In this document: in pieces, positions 34,798-43,651 of the stretch
Layout: each line of letters opens with the position of its first letter
How positions within the stretch are numbered: position 1 is the stretch's first letter
Source: Gallibacter sp963558965
GTDB lineage: Bacteria; Bacillota; Clostridia; Peptostreptococcales; Anaerovoracaceae
Direction of reading: 5' to 3'
Assembly (NCBI GenBank): GCA_963558965.1
Contig: CAUWIT010000008.1
Location: forward strand, 1 to 64,000
Length of the DNA: 64,000 nt
Translations under genes and position numbers: made by a program
The notes under the pieces: model-generated
The model's database searches: none
What the model was told of the DNA's origin: nothing
The model's input: only the letters and a program-made list of their open reading frames with translations

Positions 34798-34830
34798 CTC
34801 AAATCGTCATTTGAAGTTTTAGTTATTATA
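34798..34830 (-). promoter_or_regulatory. CRISPR leader with ATTTGAG anchor and -10 box
   Basis: Immediately upstream of the first repeat, on the minus strand, is ATTTGAG (34798-34804). This is the leader-anchoring heptamer that in streptococcal type II-A systems guides spacer insertion. A TATAAT (34825-34830) just before it, overlapping the csn2 stop codon, may start array transcription. The leader therefore lies largely within the csn2 3' end. Confidence 0.7.
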
Positions 34831-35773
34831 TAATTATTGTCGAATCCATGGTTATATTATCATCCATTTCGCTGTTTTTTTCAATATCAATTATAGCATT
34901 GAACATCTTTTGATCATCCTTTTTATTAATAAATTCTTCTGTTATCAGTTCAAATGAATGTCGTTCTAAAAATCCATACATTTCATATGTAGAAATATTT
35001 CCATTAATATTTTCCAAATGTTTTGATGCTTTACTACATAACAAATCAATATCCGGAATATTAACAATTCTTTTGTTCACTAAAAAATTAATTCTATCTA
35101 AATACTTATAATTTAAATACCTACTATCAGATGTAGCAATAATCATAAATATATTATTTGATTTTTCTACCATATATGACAATTCTTGTAATTGAGATTT
35201 GTTTAAATACGTTTCAACATGATTTAAATATAATAAGTACTTTTCACTTAAATCCGCTCCTAATTGATTTAGCAGATAAACTATTAGTTTCATCTTATCA
35301 AAAGTGTCGCCTTCAAAATCTAGTTCAAAAGTTATGTTTTTCATAGAAAAAATATCTTTTGATAAATTCTTATATTTTAATTTAAAAGCCTTATTTAATT
35401 TATATCGTTTTTCAATTAAATTAACAATAGCATAATATTGTTTTTCTAAACCTAACAGTTCATTTTTAATATCTATAGTATCTAAAAATCTATCATTGAA
35501 AATGCCTATTAATGAATCTTTTTTTAGTTCTATAAATTTCTCTACGTCTTGAAAACTATTTAGTCCAATAAAATTAAATCTTGATCTACTTAATGTTTTC
35601 CCCTCTATAAATATATTTACCTCTTCATCATTATACTTACTATTTTTCTTTGTGAAATAGTTTTCAAAAAAAGTATAAATTTGATTTGACAACTCTACAT
35701 CTATAATTCCTATTTGCATATGCTTATCTGTTTCCATTAGCATAATTTTATTTTCCATTTCAAAACTAATCAT
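34826..35773 (-). CDS. csn2: CRISPR-associated protein Csn2, long form
   Basis: Csn2 forms a ring that slides on DNA ends and takes part in spacer acquisition with Cas1-Cas2 and Cas9 in type II-A. This 315-aa protein is longer than the roughly 220-aa streptococcal type and closer in size to the long Csn2 of S. thermophilus CRISPR1. It shows the expected start with a beta-strand-rich segment (ISFEMENKIMLM) and a central helical region (LLGLEKQYYAIVNLIEKRY). It overlaps cas2 by 4 bp (ATGA). I assign it by length, position and weak patterns, since sequence conservation in this family is low. Confidence 0.85.
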   Translation of the reverse strand: MISFEMENKIMLMETDKHMQIGIIDVELSNQIYTFFENYFTKKNSKYNDEEVNIFIEGKTLSRSRFNFIGLNSFQDVEKFIELKKDSLIGIFNDRFLDTIDIKNELLGLEKQYYAIVNLIEKRYKLNKAFKLKYKNLSKDIFSMKNITFELDFEGDTFDKMKLIVYLLNQLGADLSEKYLLYLNHVETYLNKSQLQELSYMVEKSNNIFMIIATSDSRYLNYKYLDRINFLVNKRIVNIPDIDLLCSKASKHLENINGNISTYEMYGFLERHSFELITEEFINKKDDQKMFNAIIDIEKNSEMDDNITMDSTIII

Positions 35774-36096
35774 ATCACTATTATTCTTTCTGCAGTAACA
35801 ACTTCTTCTATTTCACTTTTCATTCCTAAAATTAATACCATATCATCATATTGCTTTTCAGTTATACACAACAATCTAATATTACCATTCTTAGGAGTCT
35901 CTTGACGTAATTTGCCTTCAAATTTTTTTGCAAAGTCACGATTAGGGCATGTTCTTACATACACTGAATATTGCATCATAAAAAAACCATTTTCTATTAA
36001 AGCTTTTCTAAAATTTCTATATTCCTTTTTTTCCTCATTAGTATCTGTAGGCAAATCAAAACAACATAATAATTTCACTCTTTCATACCTATTCAT
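35770..36096 (-). CDS. cas2: CRISPR-associated protein Cas2
   Basis: This 108-aa protein is the structural partner of Cas1 in the integrase that inserts new spacers. It has the ferredoxin-like first strand LLCCFDLPTDTNEEKKEY, with the conserved Asp after the strand, the YSVYVRTCPNRD segment, and the NIRLLCITEKQYDDM strand. It overlaps the cas1 end by 8 bp and csn2 by 4 bp, so the adaptation genes are translationally linked. Confidence 0.95.
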   Translation of the reverse strand: MNRYERVKLLCCFDLPTDTNEEKKEYRNFRKALIENGFFMMQYSVYVRTCPNRDFAKKFEGKLRQETPKNGNIRLLCITEKQYDDMVLILGMKSEIEEVVTAERIIVI

Positions 36097-36991
36097 CTAT
36101 CTCTATCCTTGGAGGTAAAAACTCTTCAATTTCACCACTTCTACAATATTTTAAAAATGAAGCAATGTATCTTTCAATAGCTACACACATCATTACACTT
36201 TGATTATTGTATTTTATTCTACTATTTAATATATCTACTAATTTAATACGAACTTCAAGATTAAAAGACTCAATATCTTCTAAAATATTTATTACATATA
36301 AATCACAATACGGACGAAATGGTTCCATCAAATCATCTACCAAATTAAAATTATTATATTCATTTTTATGATGAACACCTATCATTCCTGATAATCCATA
36401 TGCTACTACTAATCTCGCAAAATATGCTCTTACGATAGTATAAATATAATTTAGACAAGCATTTCTAATATCCACATCATCATTTCTTACAAAATCACTT
36501 CCAAATAATGTGTTGAAATATACTTTAGCAGCATGTCCTTCTCTATTAGTAATATCTCCAGGTTCTATTTGATTCAAATATTCCTTAAAAAGACTTATTT
36601 GTTCTGTTACACTGTCGTCCATTATTTTTTCCATAACCGCTTTCTGATTATAAATTTTATAATAGATAATTTTACTCCAAGTTTCATCTTTAAAATTTTC
36701 AGTCCAACTAATTTGATTTTTAAAAATTTTTGTTGCTCTTGAATTAGTATTTAATCCAGTAAATATTCCATTAGGCTGATGTTTATAATCACATGTAACT
36801 AATGATATATTATATTGTGTAAATGCATCTAACAATCTAGTAGTTATTATTGCATCTTGATTCGATACAAGAACCATACTTATATCAGATAAAGGAATCG
36901 TATATTCACTTTTTCCTTTCTTAATATATAAATTATCCATTTTAAGTCTAAGGTATTCACCTTGTTCAACCATAACTATACGCCAGCTCAT
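36089..36991 (-). CDS. cas1: CRISPR-associated endonuclease/integrase Cas1
   Basis: Cas1 is the catalytic subunit of spacer integration. The 300-aa protein has the type II N-terminal beta domain (MSWRIVMVEQGEYLRLKMDN) and a C-terminal helical domain with the metal-binding residues in NREGHAAKVYF (Glu), GVHHKNEYNNFNLVDDLMEPFRP (His, Asp, Glu). The size is normal for type II-A. The tracrRNA gene lies between it and cas9 on the same strand. Confidence 0.96.
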   Translation of the reverse strand: MSWRIVMVEQGEYLRLKMDNLYIKKGKSEYTIPLSDISMVLVSNQDAIITTRLLDAFTQYNISLVTCDYKHQPNGIFTGLNTNSRATKIFKNQISWTENFKDETWSKIIYYKIYNQKAVMEKIMDDSVTEQISLFKEYLNQIEPGDITNREGHAAKVYFNTLFGSDFVRNDDVDIRNACLNYIYTIVRAYFARLVVAYGLSGMIGVHHKNEYNNFNLVDDLMEPFRPYCDLYVINILEDIESFNLEVRIKLVDILNSRIKYNNQSVMMCVAIERYIASFLKYCRSGEIEEFLPPRIEIDE

Positions 36992-37005
36992 ATCAATTAC
37001 TCCTA

Positions 37006-37104
37006 AAGAAAAAAGGAGAGGAAATCCTCTCCTTTTGAATTCGGCATTAAGCCTTATTTTAGTAGGCCCTCAAGCCTTTCGTTACTGTACAAGGCGTCCC
37101 TTGT
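37006..37104 (-). ncRNA. tracrRNA: tracrRNA
   Basis: On the minus strand the segment 37093-37057 is an anti-repeat that pairs with the CRISPR repeat almost end to end, with a CC bulge and one mismatch. Pairing includes CAGUAACG with CGUUACUG and CUACUAAAAU with GUUUUAGUA. It is followed by a nexus stem AAGGCUUAAUGCCG, very like the SaCas9 tracrRNA nexus (AAGGCAAAAUGCCG), and then by a terminator hairpin GGAGAGG-ATTT-CCTCTCC with a T6 tail (37012-37035). The position between cas9 and cas1 matches S. thermophilus CRISPR1. Confidence 0.9.
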
Positions 37105-37110
37105 ACTTAC

Positions 37111-37139
37111 ATTATACAATTAAATCATTTTATTATCAA
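37111..37139 (-). promoter_or_regulatory. tracrRNA promoter
   Basis: On the minus strand TTGATA (37134-37139) and a perfect TATAAT (37111-37116) are 17 bp apart. The -35 box lies inside the last codons of cas9 and the -10 box just past its stop. Transcription should start near 37104, right before the anti-repeat. Confidence 0.8.
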
Positions 37140-40100
37140 GAGAAAATTCTAATTTTAATTCTTCACTTTTTACTTTATACATATTTCCCAAAATATCTAC
37201 ATTATATTTTTCAAATACGCTTATATCCTTTCTCAAACTTCTAAATATCTGTTTACTATTTTTTTTATCCAAATATTTAACTTCAAAAGTATTTTTATTT
37301 GCGTGATTTTTTGACAAAAATCTGAAAAATTCAGTTTCTTCTTCTGTACCATATTTAACAACATTATTTTTGTATAAACTAAATTTAAATTCATGGCCAT
37401 TTTTTACCAAATCAGAAATATGTTGACCTTCTGATAACAGTTTTTCACTAATTAATAGTTCTTCATATCTTTTAATTGGTAAAACATATTTACCATTTTC
37501 AAATTTAAAATCATTATATCTTATTGGAACTATATTAAATCTATTATTCACTTTATCATAATAAACATCACTTCTATATGGTTTTAAACTTAATAAAACC
37601 ACTTTATTCTTTGTGTTTTTATAATTATTAGAAATATCTATATGTTTACCTAATTTATTATCTAAATATTTTAAGGTCTTAATTTCAGGGCCGTTATTTT
37701 TCTTAGAATATTTCTTAATCGGTCCAAAATTATCTCTGTACTTAACAAATGGATTTACAGGCTTGCCCTTTTCATCTTTTTCACCATCATACATATCAAT
37801 TATAGATAATAATTGACTCCAAGTTTGTGAATCATGTTTACTCATCAAAAATTTATCTGGATTTTTTTTGATTTTTTCAACCAATTTATCATCATACAAA
37901 TCAATAGTAGCTACAATATATATTTCTCCATCAACTTCTCTAGTACTATATATTGTTTGATTTGATACACTTCTATTGATTTTTTTATCTAATTTGTGTG
38001 ATATTTTTATATCATCATAAATTCGTTCTATCTTTTTTCGAGCATTATATCCACCTTCACTTAAATAATTCGCTTGTTCATCATTATCTAATTCTGATAA
38101 TTTATCTTTATTTAAGATTTCTCCTGTTTCTAAATTAATAAAATCGTTTGAGTATTTACCTAAAGATAGTTCTGTAAAGCAACATATCATAGCATCAACA
38201 GCATGATGTTTATAATCTAAATCTCTATCCTTTTCAAAACCCAAAGTCTTTTTTCTCAGCTGAGATGTTATCAATCCATTTATCACCTTAACTTTAACAT
38301 CTTTATCTTTGAAAAAATTTTGAAATTCATTTAAAACAACTCTAGAAGCATATCTAGTATCATTTAAATTTCTACTAATAAACCCTTGTACGACCTTTTC
38401 CTTTGTAATGTCTTCCTCAAATAGCATCAATTCCTTTTGTTTTTTCTGTATAAGATTTTTAGATTTCAAATCTAAAACATATTTTTTATAATTCTCATAG
38501 TCCCAATTGTCCTGTTTTTGTAATTTTAAATACACAAAAGGAGTCATATTTGATTTATATCTATTGCAAGAATTGTGAACTACAACTTTGTTTGATTGTG
38601 AGTCGTCAAAAGATATAGAAATAGGAATTATATGATCTATTTCATAAGCAAATGGATTATTTATCATATCATCTATCGCAATAGGCTTGCCACAATATGG
38701 ACAAATACCCTGTTGTTTATAGTAACTTTTTATTTTCAATCCTAAATTTTTATCTTTTTTATAATCTACTTTTTCTTCATCAAGTCCAGCATATTGTATG
38801 GATTTTTTATATAGCTGCTCATTATTTTTTTGTCTTTCTTTCTCTTTTTTTCTTTTGTCTTCATCATTTTTTTTTCTAGCCATTTCAATTACAATAGATT
38901 CAAAATCATATATTTTTAGTAACTTATTTACAATAGAAACACACTCTCTTATTGCTCTTGTAACAACTGGATTATATATTTCATCTGTAATCAAATTGCT
39001 GTCAAGTTTATCACTATTATTATTGCTATATTTTTTCAATCCCATCCTTGTAATACATGTATGCTGTTCATCACCTGTTGCAAGCATTTCTGGAACAATT
39101 TCTTTTATTAAACGGTATGAGAAACTAGACCACTTGTCAAATAATTTACCCTTTTTTCTTCTAAAGTCAATAAACACATTTATTTCTTCATCTGTTAAAC
39201 TTTTAACTTTATCATACTCTTTAGATTCTTCATCGTTAAAATAATCTAGTATTCCTTTAGTTTCAGTATTTAATGTCAATATATCTGCAATGGCATCCAA
39301 AGTTTCTTCAGAATATTTATTAATATCTAAATTTCTCTCATTCAAAAATTTTCTCATTGCTCTATATACTTCAAAAGAATGATTTTCTTCTTTACCATCT
39401 CTATCAATTCTATATCCAGACACTAATAGAGGATCTATTTTATAAAGTTTTTTGATTACTGCGGAAATTTTTACAGCTTTTGATGATTTTTTTATTTCAT
39501 CAATTATCTCTAATTTTTCTTCTCTTGTTAATTTCCTTCCATCTATTTTAATGTTACATAAATCATTTAATAAATTATAATATTGCACTGTATAAGAAGC
39601 ACCACTTGCCCTTAATTCTTCGTCCATACCATTTTTACCATTATAGATAGAACACTTTCCTCTTAATTCGTCAAACAAATTTAATTTTGTCTCTCCTGAT
39701 GTTTTATATACTCCATAATTAGTTCTACTTTTATCGTTACCAGGACCTATATAATATTCTCTTTTTGTTTTTAATAAAGATATGTATTTTTCAATGAATT
39801 CATCTGTTATTTTATTGTGAAAATTTTTTTGTGTTTCTAATATCTTTCTAGCTTCTTTTTCATACATACTAATAGTAAATGTATTCATAATAAACTCATC
39901 TTCAATATTATGAGTCCCTCTGAAAAAACCATATTTTTTATACCTATCCATTTGAATTTCACATGGAAATTCAAATTCGTTATTGTTAGTTAAGCTATTT
40001 AAAACATTATCATTTTCTTTCACTTCTTCTAAATCCTCAAGATAATATACTCCTCTGTGTTTCATTATATTATACAAAGCAACATATAGTTCAGAAGTGG

Positions 40101-40392
40101 TTAGTTCTTCAGTTAATCCTTTTTGCCTTAATGCAACAGGCATATCCGTAACAAACTCTGGCTTACTTAAACCTATTGAATTTAATAAATCATCCGCTCT
40201 TTGTAACCTATGCTTTCTTCGTCTTATATTTCTTCTAATTCCTCTAAAACTTCTTCTTTCTTGATTTTTACTGGCATCTGCACTTTCAAATAATCTTACT
40301 CCTGATTCAATAATGTTTTCACTTTCAGCTCCAACAACTGCCCAACCAACACTGGCAATACCTATATCCAAACCTAGTATCATTTTTTCCAT
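37120..40392 (-). CDS. cas9: CRISPR-associated endonuclease Cas9, compact type II-A
   Basis: Cas9 cuts DNA targets guided by crRNA:tracrRNA. At 1090 aa it belongs with compact Cas9s (SaCas9 1053, St1Cas9 1121). RuvC-I is ILGLDIGIASVGWAVV (Asp9), followed by the arginine-rich bridge helix RRSFRGIRRNIRRRKHR. RuvC-II is IVIEMARKKN (Glu near 499), HNH is YEIDHIIPISISFDDSQSNK (His near 588), and RuvC-III is HHAVDAMI (near 731). The C-terminal PAM-interacting part is Lys-rich. The HNH has CPYC and HNSC pairs that could hold zinc. I start at 40392, where GAGGAG is 7 nt upstream. The frame extends 15 codons further without a ribosome binding site. A TATAAT (40522-40527) may belong to its promoter. 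Confidence 0.97.
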   Translation of the reverse strand: MEKMILGLDIGIASVGWAVVGAESENIIESGVRLFESADASKNQERRSFRGIRRNIRRRKHRLQRADDLLNSIGLSKPEFVTDMPVALRQKGLTEELTTSELYVALYNIMKHRGVYYLEDLEEVKENDNVLNSLTNNNEFEFPCEIQMDRYKKYGFFRGTHNIEDEFIMNTFTISMYEKEARKILETQKNFHNKITDEFIEKYISLLKTKREYYIGPGNDKSRTNYGVYKTSGETKLNLFDELRGKCSIYNGKNGMDEELRASGASYTVQYYNLLNDLCNIKIDGRKLTREEKLEIIDEIKKSSKAVKISAVIKKLYKIDPLLVSGYRIDRDGKEENHSFEVYRAMRKFLNERNLDINKYSEETLDAIADILTLNTETKGILDYFNDEESKEYDKVKSLTDEEINVFIDFRRKKGKLFDKWSSFSYRLIKEIVPEMLATGDEQHTCITRMGLKKYSNNNSDKLDSNLITDEIYNPVVTRAIRECVSIVNKLLKIYDFESIVIEMARKKNDEDKRKKEKERQKNNEQLYKKSIQYAGLDEEKVDYKKDKNLGLKIKSYYKQQGICPYCGKPIAIDDMINNPFAYEIDHIIPISISFDDSQSNKVVVHNSCNRYKSNMTPFVYLKLQKQDNWDYENYKKYVLDLKSKNLIQKKQKELMLFEEDITKEKVVQGFISRNLNDTRYASRVVLNEFQNFFKDKDVKVKVINGLITSQLRKKTLGFEKDRDLDYKHHAVDAMICCFTELSLGKYSNDFINLETGEILNKDKLSELDNDEQANYLSEGGYNARKKIERIYDDIKISHKLDKKINRSVSNQTIYSTREVDGEIYIVATIDLYDDKLVEKIKKNPDKFLMSKHDSQTWSQLLSIIDMYDGEKDEKGKPVNPFVKYRDNFGPIKKYSKKNNGPEIKTLKYLDNKLGKHIDISNNYKNTKNKVVLLSLKPYRSDVYYDKVNNRFNIVPIRYNDFKFENGKYVLPIKRYEELLISEKLLSEGQHISDLVKNGHEFKFSLYKNNVVKYGTEEETEFFRFLSKNHANKNTFEVKYLDKKNSKQIFRSLRKDISVFEKYNVDILGNMYKVKSEELKLEFSLDNKMI

Positions 40393-40767
40393 AATAATTC
40401 TCCTCATACAATAAAATAGAAATAAATCCATAAACAATTAATTAATTTATTTGATTTATCACATGTCTCTACATCAGATATACTACCATATCTATCTACT
40501 CAATACAATTTCTTCACCACTATTATACACTATCACCTATCCCAAAAACCGGACTTACAAAAAATATTTCAAAAAATTCTCAAAAATTTTTTCTCAAATT
40601 TTAATCTTAATAAAAACTCTATGCCAACTAACGCCAAAAAAGCCAAATATAGCACACATCAACACAAACAATCAAAGCTTGCAATCCAAGTAAAATCAAC
40701 GGATTACAAACTTTTTTTCATAGACAAGTGTCAAAGATAGGATTCACAAATCTGCCATTACAGATAA

Positions 40768-40878
40768 TTATTTACAAATCAAATAAATCACATATACAAT
40801 CCAAAGTATTGCCAAAATTTTACTAGAAACATCTATAAAACTCTTAAAATTACTTTTTATCTTTTCTTTAACCATCAT
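40768..40878 (-). CDS. Small single-pass membrane protein
   Basis: A 36-codon frame begins MMVKEKIKSNFKSF and ends with a hydrophobic helix (ILAILWIVYVIYLI, about residues 18-32) and CK. CGAAAGGGCG lies 7 nt before the ATG, and the amphipathic, positively charged N-terminus followed by one membrane helix resembles many small membrane peptides. Function unknown. It sits in the 738-bp gap between cas9 and the DUF4317 gene. The rest of that gap is A/T-rich with no other clear feature before 40998. Confidence 0.4.
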   Translation of the reverse strand: MMVKEKIKSNFKSFIDVSSKILAILWIVYVIYLICK

Positions 40879-40997
40879 ATTTACGCCCTTTCGTATATAC
40901 AGTAATTGGTTGCTACAACACAACAAACACACTACAACACAAACAAGTAACTTTATCACATTAAAGCATAAAACAATACTACAGTCAACCGATTTTT

Positions 40998-41068
40998 AAA
41001 ATCTTAATAATTCTTAAGATTTACTTTAATACAGTAAAGTACATTGACTCAAATTAGACAAAAGTCAA
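40998..41068. promoter_or_regulatory. Three consecutive inverted repeats upstream of the DUF4317 gene
   Basis: AAATCTTAA/TTAAGATTT (40998-41022), TACTTTA/TAAAGTA (about 41022-41041) and TTGACT/AGTCAA (41044-41068) lie in a row before a TATAAT -10 box (41094-41099). They may be operator sites. Confidence 0.4.
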
Positions 41069-41131
41069 ACTAACCATACCGCCTTTGTGTGTTATAATAC
41101 TAACTGTATATAACACAAAGGAGAAAAATTT

Positions 41132-42283
41132 ATGAACTTAAATGAAATAAAAGAAATACGCAAACGTTTTCGCCCAGATGACGACAATGTCCACCGAGTT
41201 TACGGATGTTATGTCAACGCCGCAAAAGAAATAGTAACAAAAATAGACATGTCTCTTGGCCTTATGGAGCAAGACGAAAGAGAACTTTACTACAATCTTT
41301 TGAAGAAAACCGTTTCGGGCACTATAGATAAAAACCTTATCGACCTTGAATTTACAACAGCGCAGGTGGAACACAGCCCAGAACACAAATTGCTGCAGGA
41401 CTTGAGAAAATGCCATTTGCAAGATGAAAATCTTAGAGACAACTTGTATCAAAAAATCATCGACAGTCTAGCATTCGAGGAGCAAAGCTACGTTATACTT
41501 TTGGCTGCTGACACTTACGATGTACCGTTTAAAGGCAGTGATGATGAGCTTTTCGACGACGGCTCAAGCGAAGTTTTCGACTATTTCGTCTGCTGCGTAT
41601 GTCCTGTTAAAGATGCCAAGTCAGCCCTACGATACGAGTCTGCTGAAAAGGCTTTTCGCAGTTCATCAACTGGCCATATTCTAAGCGCTCCACAGCTTGG
41701 ATTTATGTTCCCAACTTTTGATGATAGAAGTACAAACCTTTATAATCTTTTGTATTATAGTCGCAGTGCGTCAGATCTTCATTACGAATTTATACAAGGC
41801 GTTTTCGACATTGAAAATCTACCTATGTCAGCTCCAGCCCAAAAGGAAGCCTTTGGCGATTGTCTATCACTTTCATTGCAAGATGCTTGCAGCCTTGAAA
41901 TCGTACAGGCAGTACACAGTGACATTTGCGAAAAAATCGCCATTCACAAAGAGAGCAAGGAGCCTGAAGCGCCAGAAATCTACATCGACGACGTTAACGA
42001 TATTTTGTACAAGAATGGCATTCCTGATGATGTCATAGACACTTTCAATGAAAACTGCAAGGCGTCTTTGGGAGATACTGAAACATTTAATCCTAACAAT
42101 ATTATGGAAGCAAAGAAATTTGAAATGGTTACTTCTGAGGTGAAAATCACCGCAGATCCCCAGTACGCTTACAGGATTAAGACAGAAGTTATCGACGGTC
42201 GCAAGTATATTATGATTCCTGCTGACACTGATGTAACCGTCAATGGTATTACAATTAATATCGCTGACATACCTGACGATTAA
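41132..42283 (+). CDS. DUF4317 family protein
   Basis: This 383-aa soluble, acidic protein matches the DUF4317 family common in gut and oral Clostridia, whose function is not known. The N-terminal family signature NLNEIKEIRKRFRPDDDNV, followed by RVYGCYVNAAKEIV, is clear. AAAGGAGAAAAATTT precedes the ATG. It stands alone between the CRISPR region and a secreted-protein gene, with a -10 box at 41094-41099. Confidence 0.88.
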   Translation: MNLNEIKEIRKRFRPDDDNVHRVYGCYVNAAKEIVTKIDMSLGLMEQDERELYYNLLKKTVSGTIDKNLIDLEFTTAQVEHSPEHKLLQDLRKCHLQDENLRDNLYQKIIDSLAFEEQSYVILLAADTYDVPFKGSDDELFDDGSSEVFDYFVCCVCPVKDAKSALRYESAEKAFRSSSTGHILSAPQLGFMFPTFDDRSTNLYNLLYYSRSASDLHYEFIQGVFDIENLPMSAPAQKEAFGDCLSLSLQDACSLEIVQAVHSDICEKIAIHKESKEPEAPEIYIDDVNDILYKNGIPDDVIDTFNENCKASLGDTETFNPNNIMEAKKFEMVTSEVKITADPQYAYRIKTEVIDGRKYIMIPADTDVTVNGITINIADIPDD

Positions 42284-42308
42284 AATTTATCTTAATTTTC
42301 TAAATTTA

Positions 42309-42338
42309 TTGACAACTGTAAACATAATTTAGTATAGT
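42309..42338 (+). promoter_or_regulatory. Promoter of the secreted-protein gene
   Basis: A consensus TTGACA (42309-42314) and TATAGT (42333-42338) are separated by 18 bp, 51 bp before the start codon. Confidence 0.7.
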
Positions 42339-42389
42339 AAAAAAAAGAGAAGGATTTAGTTGTTTATCTTTTTATGAGGTGAGGGAATT

Positions 42390-43577
42390 ATGAAAAAGAT
42401 TATGAAACGTGTTCTTTCATTTATGCTAGTTGCAACTCTAGTTGTATCTTATTCTGGTGTTGCATCTGCTAGCGGTATTGAAAAAGCACCAAAATCAATT
42501 AAGACTAGCGCTACAGCTGTCGCTACTAAGGCGGCTATATTAGAAAACAAGGTTAGCATCCCAACTATTACGCCTTCTTCAGGTCCTGCGGATGTTCCTA
42601 GTTCTGTAATTACATATAGCAGATCTAATGCAGCTAGTTTTGCTAATGATAAAAAAGGTTTTGTACAGAGAGTCTATCTATCCAAAGGCGTACTAGTTAT
42701 GGCAGCTCGTGCGTACTCAAATGATGGTAATGGATCTGTTGCTTTTGGCTTGTACAAGGATGCAAATCTTACTACTTCTGTAGGTAATCCTGGATTTAAC
42801 TATCCAAAAGACGAAAATACTACATCTAGGATGGTTCAAGTGCCTAAGGCTGGCTATTACTATGTAGGTATTACTTCACGTATTAGTGAGTACTCTACTA
42901 GCCATACTTACAGTGTAGCTTTTGCTGCTACATTTGCAAATGGTAGCGATAGAACTATAACAAGTGGTAAGAGTATAGCTGTTGGACAGTACAGTTCTCA
43001 GACTAACTACTTTAAGTTTAAGGCTAAAAGCACTGGATATATCAAGGTATCAAAAGATGGATACAATGCAAAAATTGCTTTAACTAACAGCAAGAAAAAA
43101 GCTCTTACAAAATATATTACTGGCAAATCTGTATATTATGGAGTTAAAAAAGGTACAACTTACTATATTAAAATAAATGCTTATAGTAATCCTGATGGCG
43201 GATATGTTCTTAAGGTTACTAATTCTGCTATAAAAGAAAAGAGTGGTTCAAAGAAATCTAAAGCTGCTACTATGGCCTACAAGAAGTACAAAAATGGTAC
43301 TATAATTGCAGGTAGCAGTCAGTCAGATTACTACAAGTTTAAGGTTCCTAAAAAGAAGAAAGTTAAAATTGTTTTAAAGGGCCGTACAAATGAAAGAATA
43401 AATGTTAAGGTTTACAAGGGTAAGAAGGTTATCGGTTCTTCAAACTTGTACAGCAGCAATAGCGGCTTAACTTTAAAATCAAGTGGCAAACTAACTCCTG
43501 GAACTTACTATGTTAAGGTTTCAAGAGGTACTAAGTACTCTTCAGGTTATTACAAGATGTACTGGAAATACTATTAA
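42390..43577 (+). CDS. Secreted protein with PPC-like beta-sandwich domains
   Basis: This 395-aa protein has a clear signal peptide (MKKIMKRVLSFMLVATLVVSYSG, given here as the Lys-rich start plus hydrophobic core, cleavage near ASASG). A Ser/Thr-rich linker follows. Then come three related beta-rich segments resembling bacterial pre-peptidase C-terminal domains, with the repeated theme TYYIKINAYSNPDGGYVLKV / GTYYVKVSRGTKYSSGYYKMY and Lys-rich strands between. It is likely an exported cell-surface or extracellular binding protein, and no enzyme motif is visible. GAGGTGAGGG precedes the ATG. Confidence 0.78.
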   Translation: MKKIMKRVLSFMLVATLVVSYSGVASASGIEKAPKSIKTSATAVATKAAILENKVSIPTITPSSGPADVPSSVITYSRSNAASFANDKKGFVQRVYLSKGVLVMAARAYSNDGNGSVAFGLYKDANLTTSVGNPGFNYPKDENTTSRMVQVPKAGYYYVGITSRISEYSTSHTYSVAFAATFANGSDRTITSGKSIAVGQYSSQTNYFKFKAKSTGYIKVSKDGYNAKIALTNSKKKALTKYITGKSVYYGVKKGTTYYIKINAYSNPDGGYVLKVTNSAIKEKSGSKKSKAATMAYKKYKNGTIIAGSSQSDYYKFKVPKKKKVKIVLKGRTNERINVKVYKGKKVIGSSNLYSSNSGLTLKSSGKLTPGTYYVKVSRGTKYSSGYYKMYWKYY

Positions 43578-43607
43578 ACAAATAATCCAACTCAAATTAT
43601 CCTATAA

Positions 43608-43645
43608 AAAAACTAGGTTACACTTAATTGTGTGACCTAGTTTTT
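43608..43645. terminator. Bidirectional terminator
   Basis: The stem AAAAACTAGGTTACAC / GTGTGACCTAGTTTTT (one G-U-like mismatch) lies between the convergent secreted-protein gene and yolD-like gene, with T-runs in both directions. Confidence 0.85.
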
Positions 43646-43651
43646 AGTTAA

